Source: Siphonodentalium dalli (Eukaryota; Mollusca; Scaphopoda; Gadilida; Siphonodentaliidae). From it: a stretch of 64,000 bases of DNA. Position 1 is the first letter of the stretch, and every line of letters starts with the position of its first letter. The notes below the pieces were generated by a model. That model did not search any database, was not told where the DNA came from, and saw only the letters and a list, made by a program, of their open reading frames with translations. Of the stretch, positions 37,176 to 45,274 are shown in pieces. Both the position numbers and the translations under genes were made by a program. The stretch spans positions 263,160,077 through 263,224,076 of the forward strand of contig CP136061.1 of assembly GCA_032622095.1 (NCBI GenBank), given 5' to 3'.

Positions 37176-40100
37176 TGTTTTTCGAAGTTAACTTTGGCCT
37201 CTTTATTGGGTTTGTTGTTAGCGTTCTTTACGGGGCACTCTCTAATCATGTGACCGTAATCGCGACAGAAAAAACATTGGATTGGTCGACTAGGCGAAGG
37301 CGACCGTGACATCGTTTTAACTGGCTGTTTACTAGCATTACTGAGCACCAATTTGTCTAATTTTCCAAAGACGGTTTCAATTTTTGTCTCCATAGATAGC
37401 ATCCTTGACTTCAATGAATGTATATCATTGTTAGACGCGCCCCCTGGAGACTGGGAACGGGAGCCGCGGCCTTCGCGGTCTTGACTCCATCTAGGTCCAA
37501 ACGATTGCGTTCTATTATCGTCTGTTTGTCTATTGGAACCCGGGCTCCGATTAAACCTGCGGTTATTTCGGTTAACGGTACGTGATCTATTTGGTGATTG
37601 TACTGCCCGGACATGGCGGAGTCCTTCGTCATCCGAATCTTCTGATTCGGATTTTACCCTCCGAACCCTGCGCCGCGTTCGGTCTGAGCCCCAAATCGCT
37701 ACTTGGGTGCACTGGTAAAGTCGAACTTGGTTAATGGCGTCCTTTAGAGTCTCCGGTCTCGCGTTCGCAACATGCCCCCCTGCGTGCCGATCAGTGGCCC
37801 CTTGGCAGAAACGTTGAATGGCTTGCGCATTCACCTCCTGTGGGGGGTGACGTGGGAAAGCGCGTTGTGCCAATGACAAAACTGTTTGTGCCCACTCTTC
37901 CAGAGACTGGTCCGCCTCTTGCTTAAGTTGCATGAATTGCAACTGCACGGACTGCGGAAGATCGCTGGGTTCAAACCGGCTCGCCAGTAACTGTAAAAGT
38001 TCCAACGACTCGTAATTTGGATTTTGATGCAACATGAGAGTAAGATAATCTCCAGCCTGGCCTGTTAGACACCAACCCAAAGCGGATTTGCGGGTTGGTT
38101 CATCCCAACGCTGTGTGTTCGCCAAGGTATCGAACTTCATGCGGAATGTCAGCCAGTTAGATATTCCGTCGTATGAAAAGTTATACGGCAATTTGGGAAA
38201 CCAATTATTAGGTTGATCTTGAGCTGCAGCGGCAGGCTCAGGATTTGGGTACATGTTACCACCCATGACTTGTGGAATCAATTGTTGATTATTTGGAGGT
38301 ATGGGCGGTATGTTGCCCAAATAACCCAAATTTGGTGGCGGTATCGGTGGGGCGTTCCCACCTGGCGCAAGAAAACCTTGATTTTGCGGAGGTATTTGTG
38401 GCGCCATAAAAACCGGGTTCTGTGGCGGTACGGGAGGCGCGTTCCCACCTGGCGCAATAAAACCTGGATTCTGCATGTTTACTGGTGGCGCATTACCCCC
38501 TGCAGCAATAAAACCCAGATTTTGCTGCGGTACTAATGGTGCGTTCCCACCTGGCGCAATAAAAGCCTGATTTTGTGGCGGTACTGGTGGCGCAATCCCA
38601 CCTGGCGCAATAAAAACCTGATTTTGTGGCGGTACCGGTGGCGCATTCCCGCCTGGCGCAACAAAAGCCTGATTTTGTGGCGGTACTGGTGGCGCAATCC
38701 CACCTGGCGCAATAAAAACCTGATTTTGTGGCGGTACCGGTGGCGCATTCCCGCCTGGCGCAACAAAAGCCTGATTTTGTGGCGGTACCGGTGGCGCGTT
38801 CCAACCTGGTGCAACAAAAGCCTGATTTTGTGGCGGTACCGGTGGCGCGTTCCAACCTGGCGCAACAAAAGCCTGATTTTGCTGCGGTACTGGTGGCGCG
38901 ATCCCACCTGGCGTAATAAAAGCCTGATTTGGTGGCGGTACTGTTTGCACATTACCACCTGCTGGTGGCGGCCAGGAATAAAACTGATTTTGCTCTACTC
39001 CCCCTTGCGTAACAACCATTTGTGGTGTTACCGGTGGAACATTCTGAGTAGAAACTACACTCGGATTGCTCGAAACACCCATATTGGTGGGGTTAATTAA
39101 TGCTTGGACTTGAGGTGCTGCTGCATTCGCAATATAATGGTTTGGCGGAACCGGGGGATTTGCCCCCATTAGCATTGCTACACTAGATGGTTGAATATTG
39201 GTTGGGTGTGGCGTCTGCTGACACGACTGTTGACTAACCACCGGAGTGTATGGAGGGTTTGTATTTGGTTGGCCCGTAATAGGAATATAAGGCACCATTT
39301 GACCCTGTGCATTCGTTATCATCCAAACAGTTTGCTGTTTGGTGTCATGTCCACCCCATGGCGCTGTAACCAATTTACTGTTACTCATCGGAACAGGACT
39401 ACTCGTTAGGGGATTGACTGTTTTCCCCACGGGGAGATTTTGCCCATTTCCTGTTGACGGAATTGGCGAAACTGTTTGCGCCCTCGCAAGCATGTTTGTT
39501 GCTGACTTTAAAGTTGTCTGATTAAAATCTGCCCCTGGCGGCAAATTATACCCTGGTGGTGGAGGCATGTTCATTGCCGGGTAAATTTGCAGTGCCTGAG
39601 CTTGATGTATTTCTCCGGGTTGGTTTATCACCGGTTTGCTAACTGATGACCCGAATGAGGTAAGAACCCCGGTTTGAGGTGCGTTTGGGGGCACAAAACC
39701 CGACACCGAGTACCCAAACCCAGCTTGACCCGTCGCTAGTGGCCCAGAAAATTTCCCCGAAACCATGCACGTATCGGAGGTCGGCATACCCCAAATCTTT
39801 GTATTAGTCCCCCATGGCGTCCGATCAGGGACATAGCCATGCGGTACTGACATTGTGGGCATGGCCCAAGATGTCGGCTGTACTGGCGGTGTCTGAATTG
39901 TCTCGTGTTTTGTCCCATTCAGCGGAGCGGGATTAGTCACCAATCGGGATGTCTGACCCGTTCCTGTACTGGAACAGGTGTAAGTTGACATCGGCACTTG
40001 GGTGCCTTTCCAATTCGGCAATTCCCACTTCTCGGGGTCTGGTTTCCACGTTTTGGAAACTGGCTTCTCCCCCCTTGTGGTCCCCGGATTGGTGCCCACA

Positions 40101-40654
40101 TTAACATGAACTATCCCATCTTTTGTTTTCGGTCTCACGACATCATGACTCTCCAATGAATGTTGTAAGCCCCCTTGATTTGAAAACGCGGTGGGAAGGT
40201 CATAGCCCCTATCAGCAGAAAGGGGAGGGGATGGTGGTGTGAACATCTCCCGAAATCTCGACCTATCTAGTCCATGTGGGGAACCCATTATGGCGTCAAC
40301 CACTTTATTTATATCAGACACCTCTTCCTCTCTATAATCGTTCTGCTGAACAATTGTGTGGTGGGAGGTGTTGAGAGGGTCACGCGTGCTCGGGATATAG
40401 TTATCCACGGGAGCCCCTTTTGGCGGTATGTGGAAATCCAACAACAACAATTGCTCTTTGGGTATTCGCATGTGCGATATACCCATCATGTCGTCTCTGG
40501 ACACAAATCCCATCAACCGCCTTTTTTCAATGATGCTGGCTGCCAATTTGGGACCAACACCCTGTATGCTCTGTAGCTCGGCAAAGGAAGCGATATTCAC
40601 ATTTGTCCGAGTAACCGTCGGTGAGTCCGTATTGGCTGCTGCCATCACCGACAT
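37142..40654 (-). CDS. gag: Gag-like polyprotein with N-terminal HhH motif and CCHC knuckle
   Basis: 1170 aa structural protein. Residues ~19-59 resemble a ComEA-type helix-hairpin-helix, with ELQSIQGVGPK and then IIEKRR, a DNA-binding fold not usual in Gag. Residues ~60-810 are low-complexity and rich in Pro, Gln, Asn and Gly. They include about ten 17-aa repeats of the type APPVPPQNQAFVAPGG (~565-770), encoded by a 51-bp minisatellite. Residues ~815-990 (from NNWFPKLPYNF, with FRMKFDTLA and LEEWAQTVLSLAQRAFP) look like a retrotransposon capsid. A basic Arg/Ser region follows, then one zinc knuckle CX2CX4HX4C at 1127-1140. The start has A at -3. The last ~45 bases overlap the Pol frame. It would assemble the particle and bind RNA; the HhH might bind DNA, which is inference. 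Confidence 0.93.
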   Translation of the reverse strand: MSVMAAANTDSPTVTRTNVNIASFAELQSIQGVGPKLAASIIEKRRLMGFVSRDDMMGISHMRIPKEQLLLLDFHIPPKGAPVDNYIPSTRDPLNTSHHTIVQQNDYREEEVSDINKVVDAIMGSPHGLDRSRFREMFTPPSPPLSADRGYDLPTAFSNQGGLQHSLESHDVVRPKTKDGIVHVNVGTNPGTTRGEKPVSKTWKPDPEKWELPNWKGTQVPMSTYTCSSTGTGQTSRLVTNPAPLNGTKHETIQTPPVQPTSWAMPTMSVPHGYVPDRTPWGTNTKIWGMPTSDTCMVSGKFSGPLATGQAGFGYSVSGFVPPNAPQTGVLTSFGSSVSKPVINQPGEIHQAQALQIYPAMNMPPPPGYNLPPGADFNQTTLKSATNMLARAQTVSPIPSTGNGQNLPVGKTVNPLTSSPVPMSNSKLVTAPWGGHDTKQQTVWMITNAQGQMVPYIPITGQPNTNPPYTPVVSQQSCQQTPHPTNIQPSSVAMLMGANPPVPPNHYIANAAAPQVQALINPTNMGVSSNPSVVSTQNVPPVTPQMVVTQGGVEQNQFYSWPPPAGGNVQTVPPPNQAFITPGGIAPPVPQQNQAFVAPGWNAPPVPPQNQAFVAPGWNAPPVPPQNQAFVAPGGNAPPVPPQNQVFIAPGGIAPPVPPQNQAFVAPGGNAPPVPPQNQVFIAPGGIAPPVPPQNQAFIAPGGNAPLVPQQNLGFIAAGGNAPPVNMQNPGFIAPGGNAPPVPPQNPVFMAPQIPPQNQGFLAPGGNAPPIPPPNLGYLGNIPPIPPNNQQLIPQVMGGNMYPNPEPAAAAQDQPNNWFPKLPYNFSYDGISNWLTFRMKFDTLANTQRWDEPTRKSALGWCLTGQAGDYLTLMLHQNPNYESLELLQLLASRFEPSDLPQSVQLQFMQLKQEADQSLEEWAQTVLSLAQRAFPRHPPQEVNAQAIQRFCQGATDRHAGGHVANARPETLKDAINQVRLYQCTQVAIWGSDRTRRRVRRVKSESEDSDDEGLRHVRAVQSPNRSRTVNRNNRRFNRSPGSNRQTDDNRTQSFGPRWSQDREGRGSRSQSPGGASNNDIHSLKSRMLSMETKIETVFGKLDKLVLSNASKQPVKTMSRSPSPSRPIQCFFCRDYGHMIRECPVKNANNKPNKEAKVNFEKHLKDKGSDPEA

Positions 40655-41015
40655 TGTTTTTCACGTTCGGAAAAAGATGTGGCAAAAGCAATTGCCACCT
40701 CCAAAAAAAATAAATCCGACGGGCCACGGTGCAAAGAATTTTATGGTGCTAGATACAAACACGGTGCGAAGAAATTATGTTGCGGCAAAAAAAATCAATG
40801 GGGAGAAAATATCTAGAAAAGACACAGAAAACAGTGTTACATATAATTGAGATGAAAAGAGAAAAGTGGATTGTAAAAATTATCAAAGATAATTACGGAT
40901 TGAAAAAATGTGAAAAACTATCTGTGAGAAAATAGTGAAATTACCGGCGAGGAAAAAATATCAAACAGTGCTTCAAAAAGCGCCAAAGGTCCGTGTAAGG
41001 TCGACGACGCCATTT
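40655..41015 (-). other. 5' untranslated leader of the retrotransposon
   Basis: 361 bases between the 5' LTR and the Gag start. It holds the primer-site candidate and, in the element direction, several pyrimidine-rich stretches. The Gag ATG context is AAAACAATGT with A at -3. No other structure was recognised. Confidence 0.7.
40999..41012 (-). promoter_or_regulatory. Candidate tRNA primer-binding site
   Basis: Three bases after the 5' LTR the minus strand reads TGGCGTCGTCGACC. The TGG start matches a tRNA 3' CCA end. I could not assign the tRNA with confidence. Confidence 0.45.
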
Positions 41016-41047
41016 TGTAATGAATGTGCATATAATATTACAAATAA

Positions 41048-41054
41048 ACTCACC
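41048..41054 (-). promoter_or_regulatory. Candidate 5' splice donor in LTR/leader
   Basis: The minus strand reads TATCG|GTGAGTTTATT, close to the metazoan donor consensus. The exon would end at 41054. Joined to the acceptor at 32922, it would remove Gag and Pol and place ORF3 near the 5' end of a subgenomic mRNA. Confidence 0.45.
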
Positions 41055-41248
41055 GATAGTAAAGTCTGTGCAGGTGTAGATAGTGTATGAATAACAATAA
41101 TCATCAGCAAAAACATATACGTCTGTTTAATAAGTTGGTTTGGATTGAAGAGAGCGGGCGATGACGTATTTCCCACAATTCCGTAGTTCCGCTGAACTCC
41201 GTGAACATCCGCTCCTCTTCGTGTGTTTCCGGTGAAATCCGGCACCAT

Positions 41249-41256
41249 CTTTATAG
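41249..41256 (-). promoter_or_regulatory. Candidate TATA box in the 5' LTR
   Basis: The minus strand reads CTATAAAG about 137 bases into the LTR. Transcription would then start about 25-30 bases further on, giving a U3 of roughly 160 bp. This is motif-based only; many invertebrate LTR promoters use initiator elements instead. Confidence 0.45.
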
Positions 41257-41392
41257 AGTTACCTTTCTTCAGTTAGCTAACCAAAGTGGCCTCGCATTCC
41301 TCTATAGTATCAGGTTAAAATCATCTCTTCAGCGAGCGGAACAAACGCACGATATTTACGCGCTATTTACTTAAAAACCCATAAATACAACA

Positions 41393-41396
41393 ATGA
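41393..41396. other. Target-site duplication ATGA, right copy
   Basis: Matches 29145-29148. The fifth base differs on each side, which fixes the duplication at 4 bp. Confidence 0.85.
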
Positions 41397-42760
41397 CTCA
41401 AATGATAAAAATGTTGCGAACTATTTTTTATCTCGCCGATGTTAGGATGAGCAGTACTTTGGATTTCCTTGGTAACCGTCGATTTAAAATTAAAGGGGAA
41501 CCGCTGAATATTGGTTGATTAAGTTATAAATATAATTCCGGTTTGTTGGCTTCGACCTTTGACACTATTCCATCAATCTTTTATGTGAAAACGTCTATAG
41601 AAAATTAAAGACAAGCTCCAAATGTACAATAGGCAAACTAGAATTGTGTTTCGAGTCAAATATTTGTAATAATTGAATGAAATATGAACACAAAACCTTT
41701 ACAGAACAATTACAACTTACTACAAATTACAATTGCCGTTTCGAATTTCAGCACTTTTCGTCTCTTGTAAGTTGTAACAAATGTAAGTTGTTGACATTTT
41801 TATGGAAAAATATCATCCACAAATTTACAATATTTCTATATTTATAATGGAGTCTAACTCACCTTTGCTCCTGACCACTTATAAATAATCAGTTATGACT
41901 TATGTTAATTATTATGAACTTTGAGGTGGAACCGGATACTGGATCATACTGGAGTCTGTAGTCTCTAGGTCACTAGGTCAACGTCGTAACTAATAAGTAA
42001 CGTTAATTTTGATTGGCAATTGATAAGTAACGTTAATTTAAATAGGTCAGTATATTTAGTAACAAATCGATATTTATAGATTTCCCGCCAAAACATCGAA
42101 TAGTATAGCGTTGATTTCGCGTACACGTATATGCTTATCGCTCGCGAACGAGACCCCTGCGGGGTCTCGTTTCGGGCTCGCTATAAATTCTCTTCAAAAT
42201 CATTAAACTGATTATTGGAATTCAGTTTCAGTAGCCCAAAACCCTTCTTATAAATTTATTAACAAACTGGTTTATTTCAGGATGTTAAATGGGTATAAAC
42301 ATCGTTCATATCATCGAAAAACTATTTCCAACCGGTTATTAAAGCATCAATTTAATGGGCGCAGCCATTTTGGAATTAGCCGATGACGTCACGTCACAGA
42401 TCTGCACCACCTCCCGAGGTGGTGCAGATCTGTGCTGTCCATCACAGTTCCGTCACATGTTCTGCCGTGGTTGATTGGGAAAATAAGGTGTCCATCACAG
42501 AATTGTGCTGTCCAACAAGTGAATCAACCGGGCCCCTGTATTGGCGCCATTTTGGTTTCCAAATATTAGAGTTTACACACGAATATATCATCACAAAACA
42601 CGCAGAGGCTAGAAAACTGTGATATACTGTTGGTAATTAACATCCAAGTTCTAACACCAGTAGGTCTAGTAGTAAAAATTCTTAAGAAATTCCAGGAAAA
42701 TTAGGAATTTGCACTTATAGTTTTCTGACGACTTAGCCTCTTACTAGTCTTACTCGACTC
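41397..42760. other. AT-rich spacer with two small hairpins
   Basis: No gene recognised. It contains an 11-bp perfect stem AACGAGACCCC / GGGGTCTCGTT (42147-42171) and the near-perfect palindrome at 42395. ATTTTGG next to GCAGCC or GGCGCC occurs at 42361 and 42543, resembling text in the fold-back arms. Confidence 0.5.
42395..42434. repeat. 40-bp near-perfect palindrome
   Basis: CACAGATCTGCACCACCTC is followed after 2 bases by its exact reverse complement, giving 19-bp arms with almost no loop. Confidence 0.95.
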
Positions 42761-42792
42761 TTAGGCCAAAAGGAAGAATACCTGAGTTTAGG

Positions 42793-42904
42793 CACAGGTA
42801 TTGGAATTTGTGTCAAAAAATGGGTTTTTATGACAATTTATCCTTATTCAGAGGGGTAAATTGTCATAAAAACCCATTTTTTGACACAAATTCCAATACC
42901 TGTG
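42793..42904. repeat. Perfect 48-bp-arm hairpin inside the left terminus of the 11.6-kb element
   Basis: The 48 bases at 42793-42840 return exactly as reverse complement at 42857-42904, with a 16-base loop. AATACCTG lies before (42777) and at the end (42895), so the hairpin seems to contain an inverted duplicate of part of the terminus itself. Confidence 0.95.
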
Positions 42905-43065
42905 GTTTAGGGTAACATGAGGGAAAAAAACAGGGGCGGGCGGGCGGTTCTTCATTTTATTTTATTTTTTCATTTTATTTTTCACGGGGAATAGTATTTA
43001 AGTATTCGTGCCTTCTAATCGTCTGCCAGCAGGCCTTTCCATTAGTCTAATTTGGGGACACCGAA

Positions 43066-43098
43066 CAAACCTGCCGGACCATGGTTCCGGCAGGTTTG
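43066..43098. repeat. Hairpin with 13-bp arms
   Basis: CAAACCTGCCGGA and its exact complement flank CCATGGT. Confidence 0.9.
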
Positions 43099-43175
43099 CG
43101 AAAATTTGACATTTCAAGTCCACGAAACGCCTAGACCCAGTTGAGTCACATACATGATATACACATGTATGAGAC

Positions 43176-45274
43176 TCAGATTGGGTCAGTAGTGGCCGGA
43201 TCTGATGCTCATACCTTTTCTAATTACAGGCGACAAAGGACTCCTGGTCGCAGATTCTGCTTGGTTCTCTTATTATGGTGAAAATAAAGACAAGATTCCA
43301 CCAAAAGTTCCGAAATCCGCGCCTTCATGAGCTAAAATAAAGACTTTTGTCATTTGTGCAAAAGAAATTGTTGTCTGTCTGTTTACGGAAGCGATATTTC
43401 ACCACATGTTAATGCTGTTTGTCATGCGCAGTTCAATGTTTCATGATGGTCAATAAAACGTGTACTCCACCCCGAAGACGACTGTTGGAAATGTGTACTT
43501 GGAAGATATTATGGAAAAACTAAATTCTTTTGCTAAATGTTATGCTACTATGCCAATTTATTACATATGTAATAAAAATATTACCGAAAAATTATCAACA
43601 TATACTTTTTAATAGAATTGTTGCATCGAAAATATACTATTTAAAAAGTGTACTCCAAGCCAGAATGAGAAAAAGTGTAGCGAGTTAGATCATGCTTTAT
43701 TACCCACTTCTACAAAATGTTGTATTATACTTTCAACAAGTTGTAGAAATATATTGGTCATATGAAGTAATTATTTTATTCAGTGAAACATACTCCGGCC
43801 CTGACGCCGACTCGGGGAAATTGTGTGTATACCGGTACCGGTACTCGGAAGATATATGGTATAATTGCATCACTATACGGTATATATACTTATACCATTG
43901 TTAACTTCATTAAAAGTTGAACAAAACAATCATTCTCCTATTATAATAAAGTGTACATCGAAATAGCATTAAAAAGTGTAGGCCTACTGCCCTACTCCGG
44001 ATCCGACTCATACATTTGGCCAATATCGGGTTTTTTTTTTCATTCAGTGTCTATTTGTTCAGTTTAATTACGGTACCTACTCTCGTCCTGTATCTGGGAT
44101 TGGGATAAGCAGACTTCATGGTAGCCGTTTTGTTATAGTTTTCTTTGTCCTGGTTTTCCCCCTGCACTAACAGCTACAAACTTGCACCATCATCTGGTCG
44201 TCCGTTGTTCGCACAGTAGTGAAACAAACGCTATTTATTTATACCATATCAGGAATAGACTCACACGGAATGCTCTTTTCCAAAAGCAAATATTTTTAGG
44301 TGTAACATGTTTTCATATTAGCGAAACAAACGCTAATTATAATAACCTATTTAGTGACACTTTAGTGATAATATATCGCCATTTTATTGTTCATAAATAG
44401 GCCTAACAAGTTTTGAGACTTTTTTTTACCATACAGTTTCAAGACTGGTTTATAGCATTAGTCTGTTGCAGTAAATCGATTCTGATAACTAAAGCTTATT
44501 TTGAACAAATGTTGTTATTGTATATATATACGCAATAGGCACACGAAAGCAAACCTTATGGGTGTTAGAATACAAACACAATTCGCGCAGCTATCAATGC
44601 GCGACGATGTGATTATGTCATTTTTGACACCATGCATGACAAATGTGAGAACTGATTATGTTTCACTGAATAAAATAATTACTTCATATCACCAATATAT
44701 TTCTACAACTTGTTGAAAGTATAATACAACATTTTGTAGAAGTGGGTAATAAAGCATGATCTAACTCGGCTACACTTTTTCTCATTCTGGCTTGGAGTAC
44801 ACGTTTTAAATAGTATATTTTCGAAGCAACAATTCTATTAAAAAGTATATGTTGATAATTTTTCGGTAATATTTTTATTACATATGTAATAAATTGGCAT
44901 AGTAGCATAACATTTAGCAAAAGAATTTAGTTTTTCCATAATATCTTCCAAGTACACATTTCCAACAGTCGTCTTCGGGGTGGAGTACACGTTTTATTGA
45001 CCATCATGAAACATTGAACTGCGCATGACAAACAGCATTAACATGTGGTGAAATATCGCTTCCGTAAACAGACAGACAACAATTTCTTTTGCACAAATGA
45101 CAAAAGTCTTTATTTTAGCTCATGAAGGCGCGGATTTCGGAACTTTTGGTGGAATCTTGTCTTTATTGTCACCATAATAAGAGAACCAAGCAGAATCTGC
45201 GACCAGGAGTCCTTTGTCGCCTGTAATTAGAAAAGGTATGAGCATCAGATCCGGCCACTACTGACCCAATCTGA
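43176..45274. repeat. 2.1-kb inverted repeat with ~617-bp arms
   Basis: The left arm 43176-43792 starts TCAGATTGGGTCAGTAGTGG; its reverse complement fills 44657-45274 with only a few differences. The 864-bp spacer is AT-rich and holds no recognisable gene. No clear target duplication was found at the ends. The arms contain TATTAC-ATATGTAATA-type and CACCCCGAAGACGAC text. It could be another fold-back transposon or an inverted duplication. Confidence 0.9.

Larger units (their letters stand above)
29149..41392 (-). mobile_element. Complete Ty3/Gypsy-type LTR retrotransposon with HhH-Gag, PHD-integrase and TatD ORF
   Basis: A 12,244-bp element on the minus strand, bounded by two 377-bp LTRs and flanked by ATGA on both sides. 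Order in element direction: 5' LTR, primer-site candidate, Gag (1170 aa), Pol (1380 aa, -1 frame), ORF3 (1016 aa), polypurine tract, 3' LTR. The protease-RT-RNase H-integrase order is that of Ty3/Gypsy (Metaviridae) elements. All three ORFs are open and the LTRs read as identical, so this is a recent insertion and possibly an active copy. The length is large for the group because of the long Gag and the extra ORF. Confidence 0.96.
41016..41392 (-). repeat. 5' LTR of the retrotransposon
   Basis: 377 bp, TG...CA ended in both directions, and identical to 29149-29525 as far as I can read. In element direction it holds a TATAAAG-type box (41249-41256), an ATTAAA that could serve as a poly(A) signal (41126-41131), and a strong GTGAGT splice donor (41048-41053) close to the 3' end of the LTR. 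Confidence 0.97.

Noticed and set aside
38493-39100. Long frames of 107-175 aa on both strands over the Gag repeat region
   Set aside because: They come from the 51-bp in-frame minisatellite, which keeps several frames open. Only the Gag frame continues through the capsid and zinc knuckle.
40973-41248. 91-aa frame in the 5' LTR (and 93 aa at 29100-29381) with a hydrophobic stretch
   Set aside because: Its ATG lies 1 base after the TATAAAG box, so it would not be in the mRNA. The ends differ because they depend on flanking DNA.
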